From positions 62,001 through 126,000 of the forward strand of contig JAPEVC010000088.1 of assembly GCA_027946555.1 (NCBI GenBank): a stretch of 64,000 bases of DNA. The letters run 5' to 3'. The notes under the pieces are model-generated. The model was not told the DNA's origin, did not search any database, and saw nothing but the letters and a program-made list of their open reading frames with translations. The stretch's first letter is position 1. Every line of letters starts with the position of its first letter. The position numbers and the translations under genes were made by a program. Below, one piece after another: positions 1 through 10,594 of this stretch. This DNA is from Gnomoniopsis sp. IMI 355080 (lineage: Eukaryota; Ascomycota; Sordariomycetes; Diaporthales; Gnomoniaceae).

Positions 1-618
1 TTCTCACCTATTGATGGATGCAGACTGTCTTTATCATGGTCGGCAAGGCCACCATTATCATACTGGCTGTCATGGAAAGCCTGCGGTCCCTTGGCGCAAC
101 GGTTAGGCACTCGCCGTTGAGGAAGAGGACGAGGGGCTGGGGTTACCACTAACCATTCCAAACTGGCTAAGGTGTAGGCAGCCGCCGCCAAAAGAGGTAA
201 CTTTGGTTGCCTGTGGCAGTTTTGCTACGGTCGGGAGTTCAAGTCTGTGGCGCACGCGATCTTTTTGGCTGACTTTTTGGTCCGGCTGTCTTTCTCAGAC
301 GCAGTGCTGCCCATCATCGTGGCTCTTTGAGACGTGTCCGGTACTCAACCGTGGTTCTTTGCATCTTCGTGGTCTTGGATTGTGAAGAACTCCGTACACG
401 CGGTCGAGGAGGCACTGTATCACCAGGACAATCCTGAGGGCAGCCAAGATCATTTCCAATCAAGTGCATTTCCAATTGCCAGTACATAAGAAATTCTATG
501 AGCCCGTTCCCAAGGAAAAATACAAATCGACCCTATTCCCAAACTCTCTAACCCGCCCAAGACTCCTCGTTCCTTTTGGCCAGCCAATTGATCCCGAGTC
601 CGTCATGTTACTCATCCA
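1..618. other. No supported gene at left edge
   Basis: Only short frames (about 60-70 codons) are open on either strand, and none shows a recognisable motif or a convincing start. The stretch probably holds the 3' flank of the following minus-strand gene and the flank of a gene outside the window. Confidence 0.5.
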
Positions 619-1392
619 TCACCGCAAAGCTGGCAGCGGTGGCATGCGCTCAAGGTCATCCTCCGTCCATTCAGCCTGAAACCACTCCTTCAGCTCACAA
701 GCAAGACGCCTCCTCATCCTGACTCGAAGATTGATATTTGGCACCTCAAAGACAAGAGCACTGTTGAATTTGCCGAAATTACCCGCATCCTGGACTCTAC
801 GGAGCTGCTCGATGATGAAGCTCTGCTCGTCCATGGGAGCAACTTCGCCGTCTTTGTTGTACCAGCCCAGGGTGCCACGGTCGATAAATCGCAACGCAGT
901 GGTGGGGCTCAGGCAACGGTGACCCTCGACAAACTCGCAGCCTGCCTCAGTTGTTCCGAAGTAGATGTCACCTGCTCCGACTGGGGCTTCTTTCGCGGGA
1001 CCATCTGCTGAGATCCTGATCTTCTCCACTGGGACTCGTTTATGAAGAGAGTATTGGACCTTCTCCAGAGTCATGTCTCCCCTCAAAACGAGGTGCGTGT
1101 TGAGTCCGTGGTGACCGTGCAGGTTCAGGCGATCGATAGGGAGACTCGCAATAGCCTCGGGCAGAGGGGGCGGGAATGAGATACCACTCCATGTTGGTAT
1201 GAGCCTGTTCGTCTGGACCCATGGGTATCCGCCTGCAACAACGGATTGCTGACCAGGCTCGATGGGTCCGACAAAGTTGAAGCCGGGGAACCTCTTCTGA
1301 CCGGACGAAGGAGCAGGTCGGACGATGGTGCCGCTCACAGCAGGGCGGGCGAGGGGCGTAAGTCCGGTTTGGAAAAGTGCAAGACTGTCCAT
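619..1392 (-). CDS. Unrecognised 257-aa protein
   Basis: This is an intact single-exon frame from ATG to TGA, long for this AT/GC composition and without competing frames. I do not recognise the family. The first 60 residues are rich in Pro and Gly. The middle carries LVLRGDMTLEKVQ (about residue 103) and GDIYFGTTEAGCEFVEGHRC (about 141-160). The last third is charged and helical, with an Arg-rich run RVRMRRRLACELKEW. No signal peptide or membrane segment is visible, so a cytosolic or nuclear protein is likely. The arrangement of beta-like blocks suggests a compact enzyme or binding domain, but I see no catalytic signature. Extra exons at either end cannot be excluded. Confidence 0.55.
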   Translation of the reverse strand: MDSLALFQTGLTPLARPAVSGTIVRPAPSSGQKRFPGFNFVGPIEPGQQSVVAGGYPWVQTNRLIPTWSGISFPPPLPEAIASLPIDRLNLHGHHGLNTHLVLRGDMTLEKVQYSLHKRVPVEKIRISADGPAKEAPVGAGDIYFGTTEAGCEFVEGHRCLSPTTALRFIDRGTLGWYNKDGEVAPMDEQSFIIEQLRRVQDAGNFGKFNSALVFEVPNINLRVRMRRRLACELKEWFQAEWTEDDLERMPPLPALR

Positions 1393-2015
1393 TTTCCTCC
1401 GGCAATCTCAATACAAATCAAACTTCGAGTCTTAAAAGTGTTGTGGGTGAATGGATAGAGGATTGTGCTGATCTTTCAGGAACTCAATTATCTTCTTGCA
1501 GACTCCGCAGCCCTTTTATGTGAATTGTAGTCCGTATGCGCGCATTCGAAGCTCAAAGCGATACAGAGCAATCCTTGACCTGCTGAAGGCTCAAAGCTGA
1601 AGTATTCTTGAAAGCAAAGGCTGAAACAATGTAAAGTAACATATCGGAAAAGTTGCAGGTGTGCGCCTGAGACAAAAACGCAACTACTTAAAACAATTCA
1701 TCAAAGGCTTCCCTCACCAAGGCAATCTGTGCCTTGATCAGGTTTCGAAGAAACGAAGAGACGTACAGCATTGAAACAAGGGTGAAAGAATTATTCTGGA
1801 ATTGAGGCATGATCATCCAAGAGAAAATGCTATCGCATGTGGCATTACAGACAACGTCAAAGGGGCCTCGCATATCGTCTGTTTTGGTGTAGAACAGTCA
1901 AGAACAATGGACATGAGCTGGCTGATATTGAGAATTCAGTTTCAACGCGCTACTACCAATCGCTCAAGGACACCCACTAAAACCTTATGCTAGTCTTTGC
2001 GACAGAGTTCCAGAC
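1393..2015. other. Intergenic, no supported gene
   Basis: This lies between two minus-strand genes. It holds the promoter of the 257-aa gene and the 3' region of the EBP homologue. A 61-codon minus frame at 1688-1873 has no recognisable feature. Confidence 0.5.
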
Positions 2016-3032
2016 TTACTGAAACGCAGCCTTCAGCCGGTCCCTCTTCTTGTCCAAAGAAGCAGCCACCTTGTCGAATTCCGTAGTCGAACGGTTTATG
2101 TTATTGATACTATGTAAGATGATGGCTTTCGTGGTGGTTCGCTGTCAGCAAGCATCTTTTACTTCAATGGAGGACTGGATAGCATAAGGCTCACCTGCTG
2201 GGACCACAACCCACGGCGCATTGAAACCGATATAATATAGCCAGAAATACTGAAACTCGGGCCGGCTATACGCTACTCCGTTGAACTTCTCCTCGGCGAA
2301 GCAAGTCAGGTAGTAGAGGGCCACACCGTATAGATGTGCCACGCTTACAATGATTTGCAGAGGATGGCGCAGGCTGGCAGTCCGGGCAGTGAAAATAGCG
2401 GTTGCAAAGCTTAGAGGCCCCCATACAGCCTAGAACCACAGATTAACAACCCACCCGAGCCCATGCTGTGCATTTGACAGGTTGCACTTACGACGGTGAT
2501 TGCCTCGACACAAAGCATGAAGGGGTCAGACGTCAGGTACCGGGAGTCAGATAGGGCGTACTCCTTCCACAGTTGCGCGAAGAATTCTTGCGATCCCGCG
2601 AGAGTTGCATGATTCAAGAGAAAATAGCCTTGATGTGACAGAGTCCAGCGTCAGCGCACTCCTATGCCCATGAACACGTTGCGTATGCCCCTGACATCTG
2701 AGGCAATGACATGAGACGTGAGGTGAGATCCCTTACCTTCGAAGAAGCAGTGAAGCAACCCGCCTAGGAGTGTTAGTTGCTTGCAGATTCATGAGTCGAT
2801 GGATGCTTGGGAACTCACATAGAACAAACCAGCCAACGATGAATTTGTCTGCTAGAGAGTGCCTGGGGTTGAACCTCTTTGCGAGCCACACAGCGGTGAT
2901 AATGGTGACGCTCAAAATGCTTCCGGATCGGACAAGCAGCTCAGTGAGTGAGCTCTCGTTTGGGGCATAGCTTGGAATATGTGCATTTTCTGGATAGTAT
3001 GGGTGGGTTGCAACAACACGTGGTTGTGGCAT
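2016..3032 (-). CDS. EBP-type sterol delta8-delta7 isomerase homologue (EXPERA domain)
   Basis: Five exons on the minus strand: 3032-2819, 2763-2737, 2628-2492, 2429-2195, 2125-2016, giving about 240 aa, the usual size of emopamil-binding proteins. All four introns (55, 108, 62 and 69 nt) have GT-AG ends. The spliced protein shows the family signature CGLLHCFFEGYF at 72-83, WKEYALSDSRYL at 101-112, CVEAIT at 120-125 and YFWLYYIGFNAPWVVVP near the C-terminus, in four hydrophobic helices. His76, Glu80 and Glu122 fall on residues reported, from memory, as essential in human EBP. The likely role is isomerisation of the sterol B-ring double bond in the ER membrane. Fungi usually do this step with the unrelated ERG2, so this may be a paralogous or specialised enzyme. 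The 27-nt second exon encodes the His76/Glu80 block. The last acceptor is the least certain junction. Confidence 0.85.
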
Positions 3033-3927
3033 GGCTGCGGTTCGGGTCGTTGCCCAGTCCGAGCAAACGTAACAATGCGCGGGATGCTAGTCGTGTATAA
3101 ATAAACACAGTCTAGCTGCGAGGGCGGCCTTTCTCCAATTTTTGATGATTTCTAGGCCCTCCTAGAAAGGGATTGTGATAAAAACTAAACAAGATCTAGG
3201 GCGCTGCACTGTCAATTGGCAGGTACAGTCCATATTTATAGGAAAAGAGGAAGGTGGGTGACAGCTGACGGGCTTCGCAAAGCATTGCAGTGCAAAATCC
3301 CACATCCTCGAATTTGGGTTTGAAGTCTAGGGTAATTAAGGGTTAGGGTATGACTACAGTATTTGATTTGCTTTTATTTGGGGTGGGGGAGGGGGTGCAA
3401 CTTACCCTAGACCTCAAATTCGGGATTAAGATCTGGCCCGCCAAACTCAAGTGCTGCTCCACGTCAACCGAGCTTCAACACCCTGCCTTCAACATCCACC
3501 ATCACTAACAAAGCTACAATAGATATGGATATCTCTCAACGTGGACTACTATATTCAACAATACTGTAATTAGAGCTAATTATCAAGACTCAACAACTTG
3601 GAGTGCCTATCTTAGTGACAAAATGGGTACACACCAAGCCAGGCGCTCTTCTAAGCCATGTGCTCCATGTGCGCGGCCGATTGGCTCAAGCTCAGCCATT
3701 CAACGGTCATCCTGACTGCTCACGCGCCATCGAACTAGATACGGATTACACGACAACTCGATTATATTCACCATCATTCCGTTGTCTACTCTCCCGTATC
3801 TCATCTGTTCCAGATTGAGCGTTGAGCTGGTCCTAGTGTTGAACACATGGTGTCTTCTATGTAAGAGGCACTCACTGACTGGTGGCTTACACAAGCGTCT
3901 CATCCTGAAGGCTGTCATGTAATCAAG
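3033..3927. other. Divergent intergenic region with an inverted repeat
   Basis: This is the space between the minus-strand EBP gene and the plus-strand SGNH hydrolase, so it should hold both promoters. It contains an imperfect inverted repeat with a G-rich loop (listed separately). No coding frame here is convincing. Confidence 0.6.
3309..3422. repeat. Imperfect inverted repeat with G-rich, telomere-like loop
   Basis: The left arm contains CGAATTTG, 7 extra bases, then AGTCTAGGGTAA. The right arm read backwards gives CGAATTTG followed directly by AGGTCTAGGGTAA. Just outside, AATCCC is also shared, again with a 7-base spacer on the left only. The loop has GGGTTAGGG at about 3340-3348 and a run GGGGTGGGGGAGGGGG at about 3380-3395. 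It could be a small MITE-like element, a structured promoter element or a telomere-derived scar. Confidence 0.55.
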
Positions 3928-5250
3928 ATGCGCATCCTCTTCTTAAGTTTCTTATTTCATTCAATGTTAACAACCTGCCTAGCGGCAGTGCTCACTCCCT
4001 TTCTTCAGAACTGGTACTCCAAAGTTGTTCAATCAGACCAACATGTCCTCACTGCGGACACCACGTCTCCTTTCCTTGAACACTTTCGACACTCAAAGGG
4101 ATTCGTCTCCCTTGGCGACTCTTACTCTGCCGGGATCGGAACTGGCCTAGACGGTGATTACCTCGCCAGCGAAGGCGACTGTCGCCGCGGCCAGCATGGC
4201 TACCCCCTCCTGTTGCACCTGGACCTGAACAATGCCACGAAATCCAACACCTCGTTGCAATGGCTGTCCTGCACCGGCGCCCAGACCAAGGATATCCTCT
4301 CGGGGACTTCACTGTCGCAAGTCGACCTGCTCAACACATCACTGCCCCTTGACTTTGCGACATTGTCCGTCGGCGGGAATGATCTGGGCTTCTTTGACGT
4401 GATGAATGCCTGCATCTTTCGCTTTTACTCCTTCTACAGCGGCACTTGCGAAGCCGCGCTTGCAGCCAGCGATGCGGCTATTGCAAGCGGTGAATTTGAG
4501 CAGCGGCTCGAGATCATCTTGCAGGAGATCCTCGACAAGGTGGTGTGGGAGAAGCGCCCGCGCTTCACGATTACTGTCACCGGCTACGCACGCTTCTTCA
4601 ACGATATCACCCCCGAGTGTGATGACATGTCACTGGGAGTGTGGTATGGCGGGCCGAAGCTCTCGCAGTACATCAGGACGCGAATGAATGAGTTGGTGGT
4701 TGCTACGAATGCCAAGCTGCAACGAACAATCGACATTGTCAACGCGAGATTCAGCGGCAAAAGACCAAAGGTGTTGTTTGTGAACTACGACACGCTGTTT
4801 GAGGGCCACCGGTTCTGCGAGCCGGGCGTTACGGAACCGGCCTACAACCGGGTGGAGAGTTGGTTCTTTTTGGTGGGCGGGCCTGATAATGCGAGGAACA
4901 AGACGATGTGGCCAAACGGGACGAACGGTGACCCTGAAGAGAGTCAATACCACAGGAGTCACAGGCAAATGCAGACTGTGCTTGCTCCTGGCTCAGAGCT
5001 GGTCGATCCGGACAAGTGTCTTTCTCGCGCGCAGAGAACAGGCGACTGGGGTCAGTTAGCTCTGTGCTATATGGCAATGGCGAAGAGCCGGGACCCGTCG
5101 CTGCGTCCTGCCTATAGAGGCGTAGTACCAATGAACGGTATGTGGTGGGTACCTACGTACTACGGGAAGACATTTCACCCGCGATCCCTAGGGTGTGAAG
5201 GTATTCGGGATCGAATTTATGAGGCTTGGGAAGAGTACGAGCTTCAGTAG
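3928..5250 (+). CDS. Secreted SGNH/GDSL-type esterase-lipase
   Basis: This is an intronless 440-aa frame. A signal peptide of about 20 residues (hydrophobic core LFLSFLFHSMLTTCLAA) predicts secretion. The SGNH blocks are clear: GDSYSAGIG at 63-71 with Ser65 as nucleophile, GGNDLGFFDV at 149-158 with the oxyanion Asn, and FHPRSLG with His417 near the C-terminus. The residue three before that His is Lys rather than the Asp of the bacterial DxxH motif, which I believe is common in fungal members. Many Cys and N-glycosylation sequons fit an extracellular enzyme. The substrate is not evident from the sequence; polysaccharide acetyl groups or lipids are both known for the family. The stop is followed by non-coding DNA and the protein looks complete. 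Confidence 0.88.
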   Translation: MRILFLSFLFHSMLTTCLAAVLTPFLQNWYSKVVQSDQHVLTADTTSPFLEHFRHSKGFVSLGDSYSAGIGTGLDGDYLASEGDCRRGQHGYPLLLHLDLNNATKSNTSLQWLSCTGAQTKDILSGTSLSQVDLLNTSLPLDFATLSVGGNDLGFFDVMNACIFRFYSFYSGTCEAALAASDAAIASGEFEQRLEIILQEILDKVVWEKRPRFTITVTGYARFFNDITPECDDMSLGVWYGGPKLSQYIRTRMNELVVATNAKLQRTIDIVNARFSGKRPKVLFVNYDTLFEGHRFCEPGVTEPAYNRVESWFFLVGGPDNARNKTMWPNGTNGDPEESQYHRSHRQMQTVLAPGSELVDPDKCLSRAQRTGDWGQLALCYMAMAKSRDPSLRPAYRGVVPMNGMWWVPTYYGKTFHPRSLGCEGIRDRIYEAWEEYELQ

Positions 5251-6229
5251 CTATGAAGAGATGAGTAAGGGCTCGGGTACTAGCTGGCGTGTCGGTATTT
5301 ATTGCTATTTGGTGCCCCCTTTTAAGGAGTGGGGATGGTATGGCGTTGACGTTGCGGCACATAGTTCAATGGCCCTCGAGGGTCAAGTTTAGTATAGGTA
5401 TCAATTCTCGCGAACTCGGCCGTCATTGAATACACAGATTACACCTTTCGGATGGCCAATCAGTACACTCATACAAGATCGACACGTTTGAAATGCCTCT
5501 CAACTTGCCCATTTACCTAGGTAGGCAGACCAACCTTTTACATTAGCTTGGACACTAAAGATAGCGAATGCACATAGAAAAGCCATAGATCCATTGGCGG
5601 AAGTAACTGGAACGACTATAGACATGCTTCTACGACTGGGATCTGAATCTCTTCTTGAATGACCATAGTAAGCCTGCGAAGAGCAATGCAGTGAGCGTGA
5701 AACGGCAACCATGCTCATCGCCTCGAACTTTGATTCGGCCATGGTATACCATATTAGACATTGGGCAGGCAGTGAACGAAAAGATGAACGGGCCACGACA
5801 TTCCATGGCGAATGGTATCCCTCTAAGGCCAAATATGACACTCATCGACATGATTTGGCATCCTTACTGAATCATATCTCTTGAGCTAATCACATCGCAG
5901 AAAGATACATAAACCTGCTCGCCACGAGCAATCTTGGAAGCTTCAGCGGTGGACACCTTCAGATGGGAGGATCGATCTCTCACGCCTAGGCAGCCTTTCC
6001 AATGCTGAGTCGTTGGGCAAGTCAGAGGTCTGACAAGTAGGCTTCGCCCCCCTCCTCTCCTTCCCCTCAACAACAAATTCTCAAAGTACTCTATGACTGT
6101 TGCTGTAAAGTTTTCTAGAAGATCGAAGCGGAAGTTCCCGCGGGCCGATTCCCATTCCTTTTTCGTGTGCCCATTTACTGGGTTAAATTCCCTGAACTGT
6201 GAAAACAAATTGGCGTATGAATTAAAGAA
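5251..6229. other. Convergent intergenic region
   Basis: This separates the 3' ends of the SGNH hydrolase and the DNase-chitinase. One TACCTAGGTA palindrome lies at 5514. A minus frame at 5864-6208 (about 114 codons) starts next to an acceptor-like TTTTCACAG, but has no recognisable domain and may be 3' UTR. Confidence 0.5.
5514..5523. repeat. TACCTAGGTA palindrome
   Basis: Perfect 10-bp palindrome, one of eight copies in the window, all between genes. Confidence 0.8.
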
Positions 6230-9200
6230 TCAAAATGATTCTGCCCTTTCATTGGGATCGATATTCCACACTGCACAGTTCGATGTTACAGTACCACCTT
6301 GCTTATAATTGGTACTCGACGTGTCACACTTGTCAATAGCCTGGCGGAAAATTCTCCCACAGTCGTCACTCGTACTCGGTCCGTCGATGGTAAATTTGCA
6401 GCCGTTGGTGACGGTGACACTTAATTGTATAGCAATCTCGCAAGCAAGCCCGGCAGTGAAGAAGCACTCGGCCCCAGACCCGCCCGTCGGATCCACATTC
6501 CAGAGGTAGTAGTTGAGTGTATGCACTGCATTCTTGTCGCTGGCGTCCAGCACTGTGCCTTGATAATTGTTGCAGAAGTCTGTCACGCCCTCAATCATGT
6601 CGGCACGAGACGTCTCGGCCCCGCTGTTGTAGCAATGCAAACTCTCGGTCGCTGGGTTTGGGCTCGGCGGCGACGGGTCTGGGGCAGGTGTCGGCGTGGG
6701 CGCTGGAGCGGGCGGAGAAATCGTCTGCGATGGGCTGGTGCCCGCGTCAGGATCTACATATACAGGCGGCGAGAGATCGAGTTCGTAGGCGCAGAAGTCG
6801 TCAAGGTCTTCCTCGTCTTCGTCCTCGGGGTCGTCACCCTCTGGGTCCTCGGGAACAGGATCGACAGTCGTTGGCCCCGTCGGAAGCGGGTCACTCTCAA
6901 CAGGCGGTGTTGGTCGTGCAGGGGGATCTGGGTCGTTGGGGTCTGCAAAGTCGTTTCCCCCGTCCGGACAGTCCAACAGGCAAGGGTGACTGCAGAAAAT
7001 AAGACAGGGCGTCCCACAGCCCGACTTGCAGATTGGGCCCGGGGGACCTGGTTTGATCGTTACAATCGGGTCGCTCTCTGGGTCATTCCCGTTTCTGGTG
7101 AACGAGTATGGATATGGAGGCGGGGTGATGGTTCTCGTGACGGGTGGATGGGTGACAGTGGGCTGTTTGAGAGGATTAGGGTCGTCGGTGATGGTGAAGG
7201 GCGGTGGCAAGATGCTCCTGGTTGGATAGAAGGTCGTCGTAGCCTTTGTCTCCGTGTTAGATCCTGACAATGTGTACTCCCAGAACGGAATGATGGTCGT
7301 TGTCAGTGGTGGTATTGTCAAGGTTGTCGTCTGGATTATATGTGTCCATCCGGTTGACGTTGACCAGGCCACGTCCAGCGACGTCACGTAGGGCGGGAAA
7401 GTAACAGTCGTCGCAGTGGACAGATGCAGGGGCGGGAGAATAAAGGTACAAGGGGGTTCACGGCTGATTTCTGGATTGGTCTCGGTCCAGATAGACGGGT
7501 CGATGTAGACGAGACCACCACAACCGCCCGAGGAGGAGCCACTTTGTCCGCTGGTGCCACCGGGGTCTGAGCTGCAAGAGACAGTTCCGTCTGGAGTATC
7601 ACCCGAGCCTGAACCGGAGTAGAGGTCGATGCTCCAAATCATGGTGCCACCAAAGCAGTGACTGCTGGCCCAAGCCTTCTTCATGGCGATGGTGTCCAGA
7701 TCATCATATCCAATCCACTGGTTGCTCCAAACAAGGTACTTCATCATGGCTACCGAATCCAAAATTGGCTCGATTCCCAACTCTGGAATCAGTAAAGACT
7801 CAATCTCCTGCAAGGACATGACGCCTCCAAAGGCTGTACATGGCCCCGGGTTGCTGGTGCTAGACCATTCACACCCGACGTCCATACAGTCGACACTGGC
7901 CACCGTATACCCTCGGCCATAGTAGGCAAGCCCCATGTTGATTTTGGATGGGTCGACTTGGTCATACCAGAGAGGTAATGTCCAATTGGAGATCTCGGGG
8001 ATATTGGTCTGACCTATAATGACCGGGCCCACGTCTTTGACTTCTGCATCCCAGGGCCCGTGAAGGTCATAGGTCATGAGTCCGAAGAAGTCGACGTACG
8101 GCTCCATGGCGACGGGATCAAACCATCTCAAATACCAGTAGCTCGCGGGAAGTGTTACACTTATCCCGTAGTTGGTGCCAAATGCTGATCGCATTTCAGC
8201 GAGCAGAGTAACAAAATTCTGTGTGTCAGCCGGTTTTCCGCTACGGTCGGGAGCCCCCGGATACTCCCAGTCGATATCCACGCCTTGGAATCCATATTGG
8301 GACATGAAGCTCTGCAGAGATGAGATGAAGGCAGCGCGGTTACCGGCCGAGGAGGCAATATCCGAGAAGGTTGTTTGCGTGGGACCAGGATCGTTGAAAT
8401 CCCAACCCCCAACAGCAATCCAAGTCTGGAGAGTCGATGACTTCAGTGCCGTGAACTGAGTATAGTAGGGTACATCTCGAGTGTCCGTGGGCACTACCGC
8501 GAAGGTCTCTGGGTCTACACTGGCAAACGCAAGATTGAGGTGGGTAAGCCCTGCCGTATTAATTTGGGACGGACTGATTCGCTGGCATGCTCGTCCATAA
8601 TTATTGCCAACCTGGTAGTAGGCGATCGAGCGACTGCTGGCTGAACTGCCGCCGCATGAAGGAGGTGAAGCAGCAGTACATGATCCGAAGCCCTGCTGGC
8701 ATGGTTGGTCAGGATTGGGCGAGGTGCAGAAGGAGTCTCCGACCTGAAAACGTTGTGACGTTAGACAAAAATAACACATCGCACGGTGAAGGCTCTCTCA
8801 CTCAGAGATACCTGGGAAGGTGTAGCGCTCAATGACTGGAAAGGCAACATACTCCGCAGTAGCCATAATAACTGCAACAAACATCAAGTGGGCACTTGAC
8901 GCTCCCGCCCAAACTGTCGCGCCCACACTCGGCCGTGGCGTCGCCTGCCTCCTCGGTTACTATTTCACATCTACTCGAAAATCGTTGCACGAGGTTTTGG
9001 GACTCACAATTGGCCGTGCAATTACCAGCACCGCAATTTTCTGGTCCAAAGCCGCAGTGGCCTTCGCTGTTGCAGCAGGATCCGTCCTCGCAGGGGCTGC
9101 TCTCAGTACAATTCCCAGTGTCGGGTCCGGTGTCGTCTTGTCTACGCAAAAGGGTATCTGGGAAGGGTATAGAGAAATCTCCCATACTCCTCCTCCATTT

Positions 9201-10594
9201 CTTTGTCGTTTTTGATTGAGAAGTATTCGGAAATATCTTGAGTATTCTGCTGATGTACGACTTTACGGGTATGGATGCCAGCCTCTCCACGAATGTGCGC
9301 GTAATATCGATGATGGGAAGTGGAGGCGGGTCTTGCAGCAACTCAAATTTCTGCTGGACAGGAGCAAGTAGGGCTGAAAAGTTCGCTCCGTCGCTCGCTA
9401 CAACAGTTACGTTATCTGCGTTTGCTTCTCGTTCGAGAAGTTCATGATAGTCTAGATGTTGTTGGATCTATTCGCCAGCTAACATTAGTAACCCCAAACA
9501 GGTTGAAGCACAACTTTGACGAATGTGTACTTGCCTCATCTTCGGTCATAGGTCGGGAGAAGGATGCCACCACGCCGTCCCCATAAACCATATCCACATA
9601 CATAAGCAGTGGCTGGAGATCCCGCTTGTAGGCAGCCACTGCATTTGCGCCCCCGCTCCACATCACAAGCGCACTCACAGCGTTGGCCGTATCATCCCAG
9701 CGCGTTTGGAAGGAGAAGGGATAGGTGCCAGTGGGTGGCCTACTTGGAGGCCCTACGTTGGTGAGACGTAATCGTAGAGCACTGTGAATGTTTCCTTGTA
9801 TATCCTGTATAGAGTCATGTTCGTGATCTGGGGACTCATGAAGCTTTGCAACCATAAGAAATGGCTTACCTGTTCGGTCATGGTTCCTCCAAACTGTGCT
9901 CCACCACACCTGCCATTCTGCGGAGCACAGTAAGTCACAGCATTCTGTCCACCTTGGGTAGTGCTGGTGTTTTGTGAGTATAGGATTTCAACAAATAGCT
10001 ATTAGTGGCGCAGGCCCTAGGGTAGAGCCCAGGCAAAGTGCATGAGAGGACTTCTGGAGGTAGCACCCACATGGCGGGTGGCCATTCATCACAGGTCCAC
10101 ATCATACCGGATGGTCCAGTATTCATCAAGTCGGCGATTACATTGTAGCCCGCTTGACCCGGGAGAAGCTGCCCCAGGGGAGCTCGATTCCAGCCCTGAC
10201 CAATATAGCCACCAAAGGTCCAAGAGTCGCCGGCAGCTACAGTCAGTGGTTGATTTGCCTCAGGGCATAGATGCGTCAGCTTCCATCGTGAAGGACAAGC
10301 GGCATTCCTTCTACCTCTCTTGTTGTTATTATTAGTATCGTAGGTGAGTTGGAGGTAGTTTAGACCACCAGGTGTGTTCCCTGGATTCAGCAATCCCAGG
10401 TTACCGGCCTGGAAGTTTCCGACCACTCCCAGAAGTGGATTGCGCTGGTTGACGTTCCGGCAGATAGACGGCATTTTAGCACAGTTATAAATCAAAAGCG
10501 GTTGCGTGGCCGGTGGTTGTCCTTCCACAAAACTATTGATTGAGCACAAGAGGATGAGCCCAAGAAGGAACGGGACACCATTATTGACCAACAT
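6230..10594 (-). CDS. Secreted NucA/NucB-type DNase - CBM18x2 - GH18 chitinase fusion
   Basis: Five exons on the minus strand: 10594-10071, 9963-9870, 9804-9535, 9467-8853, 8743-6230, giving about 1338 aa in one frame. Introns are 107, 65, 67 and 109 nt; the third is GC-AG (GAG|GCAAGT). After a signal peptide (about 1-25) comes a NucA/NucB-like domain: NCAKMPSICRN near the N-terminus, and CDEWPPA at 168-174 joined by splicing to ITTQGG at 175-180, matching the CDEYPFAST..GG active-site motif of those DNases; an RCGGAQFGG block follows. Two chitin-binding CBM18 modules lie at about 416-450 and 477-524. GH18 starts near 539, with GGWDF near 613 and VDIDWEYP holding the catalytic Glu661; the first Asp of DxxDxDxE is Gln. 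A Pro/Thr/Asp-rich linker leads to a Cys-rich C-terminal domain. The layout resembles a killer toxin: a chitinase for wall passage plus a nuclease. Target and activity are inferred. Confidence 0.82.

Noticed and set aside
619..1392. Reading LVLRGD as the start of an ADP-ribosyltransferase domain
   Set aside because: The later Ser-Thr-Ser and Glu-x-Glu blocks expected in that family are not visible.
5864..6208. 114-codon minus frame next to an acceptor-like TTTTCACAG
   Set aside because: No ATG at its start, no domain, and the upstream chitinase frame already ends in a family-like C-terminus at 6230.
8829..10594. Treating the 5' part (9442-10594) and the chitinase as two genes
   Set aside because: Splicing joins the frames with consensus sites at every boundary, and the downstream part has no signal peptide or credible ATG of its own.
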